Notes: generated by a model from the letters alone, not told the origin. A stretch of DNA of 18,638 nt from Moraxella caviae (GCF_002014985.1 NZ_MUXU01000061.1:1-18638), one strand, 5' to 3'. Positions 6,642-14,521 are shown, counted from the stretch's first letter. Numbers and translations are program-made.

Positions 6642-8885
6642 TTAATCCAACTGCAAGCGCACACGTTTTAGGCGCAGCGCATTGCTCAGCACCGAAATGG
6701 AACTTGCCGCCATCGCCGCCGCTGCAATCATCGGATTTAATAAACCCACCGCCGCCACGACAATGCCGATGGCGTTATAAATAAAGGCGAAAAATAGGTT
6801 TTGCTTGATGTTTTTTAGGGTCAGGCGTGCGATTTTTTGGGCATAATAAGCGTGCGTGATGGATTCGCCCACAAGCTCCGCGCTGGCGGTGTGTCTTGCC
6901 ACATCAGAGCCTGCGCCCACCGCAAAACTTGCCGCTGCCGCTGCCATCGCAGGCGCATCATTCACGCCATCGCCCGTCATCGCCACTTGTCTGCCATCGG
7001 CTTGCAGCTGACTGATAAATTCTGCTTTATCTCGTGGTGATAATCTGCCCAAAGCCTTGCTGATGCCAAGTTTGCCCGCCACATCGTCCACCACCGCTTG
7101 ATGATCACCGCTTAAAATCACCACTTCAATGCCGTCTTCTTTAAGTTTTGACACCACACGCTCGCTGGTAGGCTTGATGGTGTCGGTCAGCGCATACACC
7201 GCCACTGCCTTGCCATTGATGGATAATGCCACAAGGCTGGCAAAACGCCACTGCGGCTGTGCGAACGCTTCATTGCCGAGATACGCATCAAAATCTGGCA
7301 AATCGGCAAATTCTGGCACGCCCACCTTGATAAGCCCAAATGGCTCAATCACGCCGCTTAGCCCCTTGCCAATCACGCTTTGCACATCCGTAACTTCAAA
7401 CAGCGCAAGGTTTTGCTCGCTTGCCGCTTGGGTGAACGCCTTGGCAAGTGGGTGGCTTGCGTGCTGCTCAAGACTTGCGGTCAGTGTCAAAGCCAGCGTT
7501 TCGTTGAAATTTGATAAATTAGCAGACTTTGCCAAATCATCGGCAAATAAATGCACCGCACTGATTTGTGGCTTGCCGTGCGTGAGCGTGCCAGTTTTGT
7601 CAAATACCATCGTATCCACATGCCCTGCCGCTTCTAGGCTGGGCGCGTCCTTAAAACGCACGCCATGGCGCGCCGCCGTCCCCATGCCAGCCATGATGGC
7701 AGCTGGCGTGGCAAGCCCCAAAGCACAAGGACAAGCAATCACCAGCACCGCCACCGCACGCAATAACGCTTCATCAAATGCCCCAAGCCACCAAAAATTC
7801 ACCGCAAAAGTGATAAGCGCAATCGCCACCACCGCAGGCACAAACACCGCCGCCACTTTATCGGCAAGCCTTGCGATGTTTGCCTTGGTGCCTTGAGCTT
7901 CATTCAGCGCAGACACCACGTCCGCCAATGCCGTGTCTTGCCCTGTGGCGCGCGCTTGATATTCAAAACTGCCATCGCTAATCACACTGCCAGCCAGCAC
8001 CACATCGCCCACAGACTTTGTCAGCACACGGCTTTCACCCGTCAAGTGCGCTTCGTCCAGCATACCGCTGCCAAATGTTACCACGCCGTCTACCGCCACG
8101 CTGTCGCCTGTGCGCCCAAGCAAGACATCGCCTGCTTGCACGCTGTCCACCGAAACTTCCTGCCATGCGCCATCACGCTTGATTTTGGCGTGCTTGGGAA
8201 TCAAATCCAAAAGCAGCGTTAAGCTATTTAGGCTGTGTTTTTTGGTGCGCATTTCCAAAAACTTACCCAAGCTAACAAAGGCAATCACCATCACAGACGC
8301 TTCAAAATAAACGTGCGCCTCCCCTTGTTGCCAAACATAAGTAGAGTACGCCCAAATCGCACTCGTCCCCAGCGCCACCAGCACGTCCATATTGGCAAGT
8401 CCGCCACGAATCGACGCCGTCGCACCTTTATAAAACACCCAGCCAAAGCCAAATTGCACTATGCTTGCCAGCACAAATTGCAGCCAAATCGGCGGCATCA
8501 GCGCATGGCTGCCCGCCATCATGCCAAGCATACCCACCCAAAACGGCACGGACAGCAGCCACAATAAAACCAGCCGCCACAGCCCGCCATGCTCATCATG
8601 CTCCGCCACCACGCTTTTTTCACTCAATGGCTTGGCGTCAAATCCCGCCTTGGCAATCCACGCACGGATTTGCTCATCGCTCACGCTGTCATCGTGGCGC
8701 ACTTTGGCGGTCTCGGCAGCGAAATTCACTGTCGCACTTGCCACGCCTGCTTTTTTATTCAGCACCTTTTCAATGCGTGCCGCACACGCCGCACAGCTCA
8801 TGCCGCTGATGGCAAAGTTGCTTTCTTGGGTGTGTTCTTGGAGCTGGGTTTGCTTTTTAAAATTATCAGAAGCAAGGTTGGTCAT
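6642..8885 (-). CDS. copA: CopA, Cu(I)-exporting P1B-type ATPase
   Basis: This 747-residue inner-membrane pump moves cytosolic Cu(I) to the periplasm. It has one N-terminal heavy-metal-binding domain with GMSCAACAARIE (metal Cys31 and Cys34); E. coli CopA has two. Further motifs: the actuator TGES at 282-285; the ion-path motif CPC at 385-387, typical of Cu/Ag pumps; the phosphorylation site DKTGT at 429-433 with Asp429 phosphorylated; the SHPL nucleotide-site motif at 477-480; and the hinge GDGVND at 638-643. YN at 703-704 and the MAASS segment at 725-729 complete the Cu(I) site. The set defines the Cu+ (P1B-1) class, so zinc or cadmium transport is unlikely. It is transcribed divergently from cueR from a MerR-type promoter (9120-9090), with a long, repeat-filled leader of about 200 bases. 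The start ATG has only a weak GAG upstream. Confidence 0.96.
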   Translation of the reverse strand: MTNLASDNFKKQTQLQEHTQESNFAISGMSCAACAARIEKVLNKKAGVASATVNFAAETAKVRHDDSVSDEQIRAWIAKAGFDAKPLSEKSVVAEHDEHGGLWRLVLLWLLSVPFWVGMLGMMAGSHALMPPIWLQFVLASIVQFGFGWVFYKGATASIRGGLANMDVLVALGTSAIWAYSTYVWQQGEAHVYFEASVMVIAFVSLGKFLEMRTKKHSLNSLTLLLDLIPKHAKIKRDGAWQEVSVDSVQAGDVLLGRTGDSVAVDGVVTFGSGMLDEAHLTGESRVLTKSVGDVVLAGSVISDGSFEYQARATGQDTALADVVSALNEAQGTKANIARLADKVAAVFVPAVVAIALITFAVNFWWLGAFDEALLRAVAVLVIACPCALGLATPAAIMAGMGTAARHGVRFKDAPSLEAAGHVDTMVFDKTGTLTHGKPQISAVHLFADDLAKSANLSNFNETLALTLTASLEQHASHPLAKAFTQAASEQNLALFEVTDVQSVIGKGLSGVIEPFGLIKVGVPEFADLPDFDAYLGNEAFAQPQWRFASLVALSINGKAVAVYALTDTIKPTSERVVSKLKEDGIEVVILSGDHQAVVDDVAGKLGISKALGRLSPRDKAEFISQLQADGRQVAMTGDGVNDAPAMAAAAASFAVGAGSDVARHTASAELVGESITHAYYAQKIARLTLKNIKQNLFFAFIYNAIGIVVAAVGLLNPMIAAAAMAASSISVLSNALRLKRVRLQLD

Positions 8886-8896
8886 GGTTTTTCTCG

Positions 8897-9029
8897 TGAG
8901 TTTAAATGTTGTGGTTTTTTGGCGTTGTGGTTTTTTAGTATTGCAATTTTAACGTAATGATTTAAAGATTGTGATTTTAAACATGATGATTGAAATATTA
9001 TGATTTTAAGCGTTATGATTAAAACCTTG
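8897..9029 (-). repeat. Nine degenerate 14-16-bp units filling the copA 5' leader
   Basis: Read on the plus strand, the units start at 8897, 8912, 8928, 8944, 8958, 8972, 8987, 9001 and 9016. The clearest are TGATTTAAAGATTG, TGATTTTAAACATGA, TGATTGAAATATTA, TGATTTTAAGCGTTA and TGATTAAAACCTTG. The TGATT starts are 14, 15, 14 and 15 bases apart. Units 1-3 (TGAGTTTAAATGTTG, TGGTTTTTTGGCGTTG, TGGTTTTTTAGTATTG) are more diverged. The array occupies most of the transcribed leader between the copA promoter and its start codon. Confidence 0.7.
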
Positions 9030-9054
9030 TGTTGCGGCTTACTTTAAACACCTT

Positions 9055-9083
9055 TTGACAATTCGCCCATCACTATTTATCAT
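9055..9083 (+). promoter_or_regulatory. cueR promoter (sigma-70 consensus)
   Basis: TTGACA at 9055-9060 and TATCAT at 9078-9083 are separated by exactly 17 bases, a near-perfect housekeeping promoter reading towards cueR. Transcription should start near 9090, giving a leader of roughly 65 bases. The start would lie beside the copA operator, so CueR bound there could also limit its own expression. The boxes are seen; the autoregulation is inferred. Confidence 0.75.
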
Positions 9084-9089
9084 AGGCGT

Positions 9090-9120
9090 ATGATAAAGCT
9101 TGACCTATGGTTAAAGTCAA
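9090..9120 (-). promoter_or_regulatory. copA promoter, MerR-family type with 19-bp spacer
   Basis: On the minus strand TTGACT (9120-9115) and TATCAT (9095-9090) are separated by 19 bases. That overlong spacer is the hallmark of promoters activated by MerR-family regulators through DNA underwinding. The dyad at 9099-9121 lies over the -35 box and spacer, as expected for a CueR site. The leader to the copA start is about 200 bases. Confidence 0.8.
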
Positions 9121-9121
9121 G
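9099..9121. promoter_or_regulatory. Probable CueR operator dyad
   Basis: This 23-bp imperfect palindrome has outer arms CTTGAC (9099-9104) and GTCAAG (9116-9121). One more matching pair lies inside each arm, with a non-palindromic centre. It lies within the copA promoter between cueR and copA. The sequence differs from the ACCTTCC/GGAAGGT operator of E. coli CueR, so the assignment rests on position and the 19-bp spacer. Confidence 0.65.
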
Positions 9122-9156
9122 CGTTTTTCAACATTCTACCCAACCAACACCCAATC

Positions 9157-9576
9157 ATGCTCACCATCAAAGACATCGCCACGCAAACCCAGCTTTCCGC
9201 CAAGCAAATTCGTGATTATGAAAAACACGGATTATTGCCACACATCGCACGCACAGCGCACGGCTATCGACTGTATGACGATGGCGACATCGCACGGCTG
9301 ACGTTCATCGCACACGCACGGCAAGTGGGATTTTCGCTCGCGCAAATCAAAGAATTACTCGCCTTACAAGACGACCCAAATCGCAGCAGCAAAGCCGTCA
9401 AAACGCTCACCGCTCAGCACATTCACGCACTAAATGTGCGCATTGACGAACTAAAACACATGGTGCAAACCCTACAAACTTGGCATGATGCTTGCGCTGG
9501 CGATGATGGCTCAGCCTGCGCCATTTTGACAGGCTTAACCACACATTCACCATACTCAAAACCATACGCCAAATAA
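9157..9576 (+). CDS. cueR: CueR-like MerR-family copper-responsive regulator
   Basis: This 139-residue cytosolic dimer would bind DNA and activate copA when it senses Cu(I). The N-terminal winged helix-turn-helix covers about residues 1-70 (MLTIKDIATQTQLSAKQIRDYE, then the wing HGYRLYDD). A dimerisation helix follows (about 78-112). The metal loop has Cys113 and Cys121 in CAGDDGSAC; the eight-residue spacing equals that of C112 and C120 in E. coli CueR. Ser78 stands where CueR has Ser77, the residue linked to preference for singly charged metals. A Cys there would have suggested a Zn or Hg sensor. The neighbours, a Cu ATPase and a CopZ-like chaperone, agree. The ATG at 9157 opens the conserved MLTIKDIA segment; no strong ribosome-binding site precedes it. 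The C-terminal tail after residue 126 is short and lacks the CCH motif seen in E. coli CueR. Confidence 0.93.
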   Translation: MLTIKDIATQTQLSAKQIRDYEKHGLLPHIARTAHGYRLYDDGDIARLTFIAHARQVGFSLAQIKELLALQDDPNRSSKAVKTLTAQHIHALNVRIDELKHMVQTLQTWHDACAGDDGSACAILTGLTTHSPYSKPYAK

Positions 9577-9587
9577 AACCAAATAAA

Positions 9588-9616
9588 AAAACAGCCACGC
9601 CGAGCATGACTGTTTT
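9588..9616. terminator. Bidirectional terminator between cueR and copZ
   Basis: Arms AAAACAGCCA (9588-9597) and TGACTGTTTT (9607-9616) pair at nine of ten positions around a nine-base loop. Runs of A on the left and T on the right give a U-tract on both transcripts. It lies 11 bases after the cueR stop and about 70 bases past the end of copZ, where the two genes converge. Confidence 0.75.
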
Positions 9617-9627
9617 ATCGTTTAAGA

Positions 9628-9671
9628 TTGGCTTAGCCTTGGCTTAGTCTTGGCTTAGTCTTGGCTTCGTC
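9628..9671. repeat. Four 11-bp tandem repeats TTGGCTTAGTC
   Basis: The units are TTGGCTTAGCC (9628), TTGGCTTAGTC (9639), TTGGCTTAGTC (9650) and TTGGCTTCGTC (9661), followed by a fragment, TTAGC. They lie between the terminator and the copZ stop codon. Near-identical units suggest a copy number that could vary between strains. Confidence 0.9.
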
Positions 9672-9684
9672 TTAGCAATGCCAA

Positions 9685-9885
9685 TCACTCCACATCAAAG
9701 CCAGCGTCTTCAATGGCTTCACGAATCGCCGCCTGTACGCTTAAATCCGCCACAACCACCGCACTGCCGCTTTCAAAATCCACCGACACGCTTTGCACGC
9801 CTGCCACGCCCATGATGGCATTTTGCACAGATTTGGCACAGCCGCCGCAGGTCATGCCGTCAATGTTAAAAGTTTGCATTGTCAT
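9685..9885 (-). CDS. copZ: CopZ-like heavy-metal-associated (HMA) copper chaperone
   Basis: This 66-residue single-domain HMA protein carries the metal-binding loop GMTCGGC with Cys13 and Cys16, in a sequence predicted to fold as beta-alpha-beta-beta-alpha-beta. Proteins of this size and motif bind Cu(I) in the cytosol and deliver it to CopA-type pumps or to CueR. The start is well supported by GGAG six bases upstream of the ATG. M1 and M3 are both possible, and the GGAG spacing favours M1. It lies on the minus strand downstream of argC with a 106-bp gap and converges with cueR. No CueR-like dyad was found upstream of it, so its copper regulation is open. A mercury chaperone (MerP-like) is less likely because there is no signal peptide and no mer gene nearby. 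Confidence 0.88.
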   Translation of the reverse strand: MTMQTFNIDGMTCGGCAKSVQNAIMGVAGVQSVSVDFESGSAVVVADLSVQAAIREAIEDAGFDVE

Positions 9886-9991
9886 GATTTACTCCAAATT
9901 TTTTGATGGTTTTTCTAAAAATCACTTGCCAAAAGTTGCTTGATACTTTTAAAACCGCTGGCAAAACTTACCACTTAATACCGCCAGCCAT

Positions 9992-11071
9992 TTAAGGCAC
10001 GACCGCCACCACGTTTAAGCCTGCTTTTTCGTCAAGCCCAAACATCACGTTCATATTTTGCACCGCTTGCCCTGCCGCACCTTTCACCAAATTATCCTGC
10101 ACCGCCATCACCGTCAGCACACCTTCATCGTTGTCTTGATGCACGCCAATGCGTAAAAAGTTTGACGCACGGCTCATGCGTGTCTCTGGCAAAAGCCCCT
10201 TTGGCAAGACGTCCACAAATTGCTCATCGGCATACGCTTTTTCAAAAATCGCCTGCCAATCAAGCGCACACCCAGCGTCCGTCAAGCCTAAATGAATGGT
10301 GCTGTACATACCACGAATCATCGGCACAAGGTGCGGCACAAAACGAATGTGATGCGCAAATTTTGACTGCAGCAGCGTCTCAACACCTTGGCGAATCTCT
10401 GGCAAATGGCGATGACCCGCCACGCCATAAGCACTAAAATTATCCGAACTTTCAGAAAAAATCAGATTCAGCTTGGCGCTGCGCCCTGCTCCAGAAATGC
10501 CTGATTTGGCATCAATGATGATGCGCTTGTCAATCAACGCTTCGTCTTGGGTATTTTGGCTGTCAATCACAGGTTTTAATCCCAAAATCGCCGTGGTCGG
10601 ATAGCAGCCGGGATTGCCCACCACGTCTGCCTTGGCGATGGCGGCACGGTTCACTTCAGGCAAGCCATACACCGCCTTTGCCATAATGTCTGGGCATTCG
10701 TGCGCCAAGCCGTACCATTTTTCAAACTCTGCCAAATCCTGCAAGCGAAAATCCGCTGCCAAATCAATCACTTTCGTGCCGCTCGCCACAAGCTCACGCG
10801 CCGCCTTCATCGCCACGCCATGCGGAGTGGCAAAAAACACCACATCGCAGCTTTTAAGTGCTTCAATGTCTGCATCAGAAAACGCCACATCGCACACACC
10901 GCGTAGGCTTGGGAAAATCTCACTTGCTGCCTTGCCCGCTTCGGTGCGTGATGTCAAAAGCGTGATTTTGGCATTGGGGTGATTGCTTAAAAGACGAATC
11001 AGCTCCACGCCTGTGTAGCCCGTACCGCCCACAATGCCGACTTGAATGTGTGAATGAGTGCTGTTTTTCAT
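9992..11071 (-). CDS. argC: ArgC, N-acetyl-gamma-glutamyl-phosphate reductase
   Basis: ArgC performs the third step of arginine biosynthesis, the NADPH-dependent reduction of N-acetylglutamyl phosphate to its semialdehyde, in the cytosol. The Rossmann motif [14 protein letters not shown] lies near residues 11-24, the catalytic Cys156 in [12 protein letters not shown], and the active-site HRHLPEI at about 220-226. The reading frame begins at an ATG at 11083, but I prefer the second ATG (11071), which gives 359 residues. It has GGGA at a sensible distance and starts closer to the conserved Rossmann strand; the first has no ribosome-binding site. The length agrees with the long ArgC type (340-360). 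A GCTGGC/GCCAGC inverted repeat (9957-9988) just past the stop could weakly end transcription. It is divergent from folE across a 400-bp gap. No clear ArgR box was found. Confidence 0.95.
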   Translation of the reverse strand: MKNSTHSHIQVGIVGGTGYTGVELIRLLSNHPNAKITLLTSRTEAGKAASEIFPSLRGVCDVAFSDADIEALKSCDVVFFATPHGVAMKAARELVASGTKVIDLAADFRLQDLAEFEKWYGLAHECPDIMAKAVYGLPEVNRAAIAKADVVGNPGCYPTTAILGLKPVIDSQNTQDEALIDKRIIIDAKSGISGAGRSAKLNLIFSESSDNFSAYGVAGHRHLPEIRQGVETLLQSKFAHHIRFVPHLVPMIRGMYSTIHLGLTDAGCALDWQAIFEKAYADEQFVDVLPKGLLPETRMSRASNFLRIGVHQDNDEGVLTVMAVQDNLVKGAAGQAVQNMNVMFGLDEKAGLNVVAVVP

Positions 11072-11083
11072 AAAATTTCCCAT

Positions 11084-11489
11084 TTTTGCTGTTTTTTAAA
11101 GTGGTATAGCACCAATAAAAATGACGCCCTGCCAACAAATCGTTGATATTGATAAATTTATTTTAAATAACTGTATGATAAAACTTATAAAAAATGCTTA
11201 AATTTCATCTTAAATCGCATTGGCAAACTATAGCAAATTTCCCAAGATTGCGCCACGTTTTTTCAAAATTGCGCGCAAATGCGGCAAAATCTGGCGCGCC
11301 ATCGCCTAAATTTACGTTTTTTGGCAAAATTTTGCGATTTTTTGGCAAATTTTCGTAATTGACACTTGATAAAATCTGATTTTGCGCTAAGCTATAAGGT
11401 TTGAAAGTTTACCGATAAACTCATTTTATCTTTATTGCAGTATTTCTTTATAAATTTATAATATTCATTTCACTCCAATCATTTAAACC
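11084..11489. other. argC-folE divergent intergenic region
   Basis: No gene is seen. The gap is very AT-rich, with runs such as ATAAATTTATTTTAAATAA near 11153-11171 and variants of TTTTGGCAAAATTTT near 11317-11353. A TTGACA lies at 11359-11364 and a TATAAG at 11393-11398, but they are 28 bases apart and do not form a normal promoter. Both flanking genes must be started from here, so their promoters remain unplaced. Confidence 0.5.
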
Positions 11490-12095
11490 ATGTCAAATTC
11501 TGATCACACCACTTTCACCCCTGATTATCCTGCCATCGCCCAGCATTATGCCGACATCATCGCAGGCGCAGGCGAAGATTTGAGCCGAGAAGGACTGCTT
11601 GATACGCCCATGCGTGCCGCCAAAGCCTTTGGTTATCTGACGCGCGGCTACCATCAACAGCTTGATGTGGTGGCAAATGACGCCATTTTCCCATCGGATA
11701 ACGGTGAGCTGGTGCTGGTGCAAAATATTGAATTTTATTCGTTGTGCGAACATCATTTGTTGCCGTTTTTTGGCGTGGCGCACGTTGGTTATTTGCCAGA
11801 AGGCAAGGTGCTTGGGCTGTCTAAGGTTGCTCGCATTGTGGATATGTACGCGCGCCGCCTGCAAATCCAAGAAAATCTCACCAAGCAAGTTGCCGAAGCC
11901 ATCAGCGAGCTGACTGGCTGCCGTGGCGTGGCGGTGGTGATGGACGCAAGCCATATGTGCATGATGATGCGCGGCGTGGGCAAGCAGCAATCGACCACAC
12001 GCACCATGAGTATGCTGGGCGAGTTTAGCAGCAATGCCGCTGTACGCTCAGAATTTTTAAGTGCCGTACCACGCCGCACGCCTGCTTTTGGCTGA
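11490..12095 (+). CDS. folE: FolE, GTP cyclohydrolase I
   Basis: FolE converts GTP to 7,8-dihydroneopterin triphosphate, the first step of tetrahydrofolate synthesis (and of queuosine where present), as a homodecamer in the cytosol. The protein has 201 residues, within the family range (E. coli 222). The zinc ligands are visible: Cys86 and His89 in [10 protein letters not shown] and Cys157 in [10 protein letters not shown]. Also present are [12 protein letters not shown] near 35-46, which aligns with the usual TP.R.A segment, the GLSK segment (109-112), and the substrate-site MMRGV...STTRT near 159-173. This is the zinc-dependent type IA enzyme, not the FolE2 type. The ATG at 11490 lacks a clear ribosome-binding site, but the family N terminus is variable. 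The gene stands alone. folD, in the same cofactor pathway, lies on the opposite strand 10 kb away. Confidence 0.96.
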   Translation: MSNSDHTTFTPDYPAIAQHYADIIAGAGEDLSREGLLDTPMRAAKAFGYLTRGYHQQLDVVANDAIFPSDNGELVLVQNIEFYSLCEHHLLPFFGVAHVGYLPEGKVLGLSKVARIVDMYARRLQIQENLTKQVAEAISELTGCRGVAVVMDASHMCMMMRGVGKQQSTTRTMSMLGEFSSNAAVRSEFLSAVPRRTPAFG

Positions 12096-12207
12096 TTTTG
12101 CTTTGATTTACAAGCCTAAATTTATCAATGACGCTGCCGATTTTGGTGGCGTTGTTGTTTTTGAGCGGAGTTTGAAAATCAGAATTGATTAAATTGATGA
12201 AGATACA

Positions 12208-12235
12208 AGGTTGGGTCAGCGCAGCGCAACCCAGC
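12208..12235. repeat. GTTGGGTT-family palindrome, copy 4
   Basis: AGGTTGGGTCAGCGC is followed by AGCGCAACCCAGC, an imperfect inverted repeat with GCGC in each arm. It lies 113 bases beyond the folE stop. Confidence 0.65.
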
Positions 12236-12260
12236 AGCCTATTCAAAAATCGTCCAAAAA

Positions 12261-12346
12261 CTGTTCGTGGTGAGCTTGTTAAACCTGACGGTTTTTAGGT
12301 TAAAACCTTTCATTGGTCCACCTTTTGACAAGCTCAGGGCGAACGG
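12261..12346. repeat. 86-bp inverted-repeat element, copy 2
   Basis: This is the second copy of the element at 634-718, in the same orientation. It starts CTGTTCGTGGTGAGCTTGTT and ends GACAAGCTCAGGGCGAACGG. The interior is also related (CGGTTTT, CCTTTCA.. against CCTTCAC..), so the whole unit has been copied, not only its ends. The right arm is better conserved than the left. Confidence 0.8.
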
Positions 12347-12407
12347 AAAAATCACATCAAACAGCTCTCCAAAGCAGATTTTAAAATCGTGGTGGGATTT
12401 GTGTGCC

Positions 12408-12438
12408 GTAGGTTGAGTTGGCATAAGTGCAACCCAAC
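12408..12438. repeat. GTTGGGTT-family palindrome, copy 5
   Basis: GTAGGTTGAGTTGGC is followed by ATAAGTGCAACCCAAC, forming an imperfect inverted repeat of the same family as 578-607. Confidence 0.65.
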
Positions 12439-12508
12439 ATCGCACCATAAATCACAAAAACCGACCAGTTGGTTTGTATTTTTAAAAAACCTTTTACCAA
12501 AAAAATAA

Positions 12509-12584
12509 CCCAACTCTTAATGAGTTGGGCGTGGGTAAAGTTAAGTGCAAAGCGCACCTTTTGCGTCCGTGGGCAAGCCTTGCC
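12509..12584. repeat. Run of three short hairpins in the folE-asd gap
   Basis: Three perfect stems follow each other: CCCAACTC/GAGTTGGG (12509-12529), GTGC/GCAC around AAAGC (12545-12557) and GGCAAG/CTTGCC around one C (12572-12584). A direct repeat, TTGCGTCCGTG, lies at 12561 and again near 12598. The run could be mosaic repeat debris or a structured RNA; the first hairpin lacks a T-run and is not a clear terminator. Confidence 0.5.
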
Positions 12585-13158
12585 AATAAAAATCCCTTGC
12601 GTCCGTGATGGATTTATTATAAACACAAGCCATCAAATTAAACATTCGCCAAAATCGCCAATGGTTGTACGTTTTGGCTGACATCTTGTACAGACAATTT
12701 ACGCACATCGTACTTCGTGCAAGCCTTTTAAGTATGGTTTAGCATTTGCCCAACTCAATCATTTCACCAAACGCCCATCAAATCCCCTACTCAAAACAAA
12801 CATCGTTAATAGCAATCATAAATAAAAGTTATGAAAATTTCTCAAAAATTAAAGGTTTTTCATATATTTACGCCAAATGATTGGTGATACACAGTTTTTA
12901 TGGCAAAAAATTGTGAAAAATAGTCGCAAAAAGTCTTGATTTTTTGTGCATAACAGTGCATAGTTATACATTCCACGCAAGATTTAAGATGAGCTTGCCA
13001 GCGGACAAAACTGGTGGATAAAACCAACAGACAAAAGAAGCGTCAAACGCACTTTCCCTAAACGTTTACGCACCGCTTAATTTAGCAAACTTTTGGCAAA
13101 CTCATCACAAACTTGCATTTCTTGTCTTGTTCGGCAATTTATTAAAAGGTACGTTTAG

Positions 13159-14301
13159 ATGGCACAAACTTTGGTGGCAAACCCTACTGTGGGTCTGGTG
13201 GGCTGGCGTGGTATGGTCGGTTCGGTACTGATGGCACGCATGGTGGAAGAAGGCGATTTTGCGCACTTTACGCCTGTATTTTTCTCAACAAGCAACGCAG
13301 GCGGTCAAGCGCCTGATTTCGGTGTGGATGCAGGCACACTAAAAGACGCACACGACATCGCAGAGCTTGCCAAATGTGATGCCATCATCACCTGTCAAGG
13401 CGGTGATTACACCAAAGAAGTACACCCAAAACTGCGCGCGCACGGCTGGAATGGTTACTGGATTGACGCTGCCAGCAGCCTGCGCATGGACGATGACGCC
13501 ATCATCATTTTAGACCCTGCAAACCGCAGCGTGATTGATTCTGCGCTTGCTGATGGCAAAAAAGATTTCATTGGTGGCAACTGCACCGTCAGCCTAATGC
13601 TGATGGCGATTGGCGAGCTGTTCCGCCGTGATTGGGTGGAATGGGTATCTGCCATGACCTACCAAGCCGCTTCTGGCGCTGGCGCAAACAATATGCGCGA
13701 GCTTATCAACGGCATGGGCGCACTGCGCGACAGCGTGGCGGACGAGCTTGCCAATCCAGCATCAGCAATCCTAGAAATTGACCGTAAAATCGCTGAAACC
13801 CAGCGTTCTGACAGCTTCCCAACGCAATATTTTGGCGCACCTTTGGCAGGCAGCCTGATTCCTTATATTGACAGCCAGCTTGACAACGGTCAATCACGCG
13901 AAGAATGGAAAGGTCAAGCCGAAACCAACAAAATTCTTGGCAAAACCGAGCAAGATTTAATCAATATTGACGGCATTTGTGTGCGTATTGGCGCAATGCG
14001 TTGCCACAGCCAAGCCTTGACCATCAAGCTTAAAAAAGACATTCCACTTGTCGAGATTGAACAAGCACTTAAAGACAGCGACAATCCTTGGCTGGACGTT
14101 GTGCCAAATGACAAGCCAGAAAGCATGGCGCGCCTAACGCCAGTGGCTGTAACAGGCACGCTGAACGTAGCCGTTGGTCGTCTGCGCAAGATGAACATGG
14201 GCGGTGAATATCTGACAGCATTCACCGTGGGCGATCAGCTTTTGTGGGGCGCGGCTGAGCCACTGCGCCGTATGCTGGCGATTCTACAAGGTCGTATCTA
14301 A
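13159..14301 (+). CDS. asd: Asd, aspartate-semialdehyde dehydrogenase
   Basis: Asd reduces aspartyl phosphate with NADPH to aspartate semialdehyde, the branch point to lysine, diaminopimelate, threonine and methionine. It is normally essential for cell-wall synthesis. At 380 residues it is near E. coli Asd (367). The N-terminal Rossmann motif [14 protein letters not shown] (11-24) is of the Gram-negative type, as is the catalytic Cys142 in GGNCTVSLM. The active-site His283 lies in [24 protein letters not shown] (171-183) and RLRKMNMGG near the C terminus also match the family. AAGG lies nine bases upstream of the ATG. A strong terminator follows at 14317, so asd is probably monocistronic. Its surroundings recall the asd-fimV-truA order of pseudomonads, but no fimV lies between asd and truA here. 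Confidence 0.97.
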   Translation: MAQTLVANPTVGLVGWRGMVGSVLMARMVEEGDFAHFTPVFFSTSNAGGQAPDFGVDAGTLKDAHDIAELAKCDAIITCQGGDYTKEVHPKLRAHGWNGYWIDAASSLRMDDDAIIILDPANRSVIDSALADGKKDFIGGNCTVSLMLMAIGELFRRDWVEWVSAMTYQAASGAGANNMRELINGMGALRDSVADELANPASAILEIDRKIAETQRSDSFPTQYFGAPLAGSLIPYIDSQLDNGQSREEWKGQAETNKILGKTEQDLINIDGICVRIGAMRCHSQALTIKLKKDIPLVEIEQALKDSDNPWLDVVPNDKPESMARLTPVAVTGTLNVAVGRLRKMNMGGEYLTAFTVGDQLLWGAAEPLRRMLAILQGRI

Positions 14302-14316
14302 GCTGATTTTACCGAC

Positions 14317-14344
14317 AAAACACGCTCTTCATGGGCGTGTTTTT
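14317..14344 (+). terminator. Rho-independent terminator of asd
   Basis: The arms AAAACACGC (14317-14325) and GCGTGTTTT (14335-14343) pair perfectly around a nine-base loop, followed by another T. The hairpin starts 15 bases after the asd stop codon. It separates asd from the asparaginase-like gene and truA. Confidence 0.9.
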
Positions 14345-14420
14345 GCGCAACTAGTCGTTTGATTTTGCTTGTTTTTTTTGGTTTTGGCGAACTTTCAAAG
14401 TTTTTTTGAATTTTGGTAAA

Positions 14421-14497
14421 TTGTTGTTTTGGCGATTTGTTGTCTTGATAAATTGTCGGTTTGTTTATAAAAAGTCTGGCTAAAAACTGGCTAAAAA
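14421..14497. repeat. Tandem 16-bp and 11-bp repeats upstream of the asparaginase-like gene
   Basis: Three degenerate 16-bp units begin at 14421 (TTGTTGTTTTGGCGAT), 14437 (TTGTTGTCTTGATAAA) and 14453 (TTGTCGGTTTGTTTAT). They are followed by two exact 11-bp units, CTGGCTAAAAA, at 14476 and 14487. They lie just upstream of the promoter at 14522, in the otherwise gene-free 14302-14618. Confidence 0.7.
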
Positions 14498-14521
14498 GTT
14501 TGGCTTTGATGATGGTAACTT

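Larger units (their letters stand above)
12096..13158. other. Gene-free kilobase between folE and asd
   Basis: No convincing gene was found on either strand in 1,063 bases; the short open frames here are built from repeats. The first half holds two GTTGGGTT palindromes (12208-12235, 12408-12438), the second 85-bp inverted-repeat element (12261-12346) and a run of small hairpins (12509-12584). The second half (about 12620-13158) is plain AT-rich sequence that should contain the asd promoter. A weak candidate is TTGATT (12936-12941) with CATAGT (12959-12964) at 17-bp spacing. I saw no lysine riboswitch signature. Confidence 0.55.

Noticed and set aside
11072..11083. Four-residue longer ArgC start
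   Set aside because: It has no ribosome-binding site; the next ATG has GGGA and a normal N terminus.
11359..11398. TTGACA with TATAAG as a folE promoter
   Set aside because: The 28-base separation is too long for any normal promoter, including MerR-type ones.
12381..12626. 81-residue minus-strand frame in the folE-asd gap
   Set aside because: It runs through the palindromic and hairpin repeats, has no family resemblance or ribosome-binding site, and is broken in any extended frame.
12900..13158. Possible lysine riboswitch in front of asd
   Set aside because: I looked for the L-box core (GAGGTGC-like segments and its conserved helices) and found none. Only weak promoter-like boxes are present.
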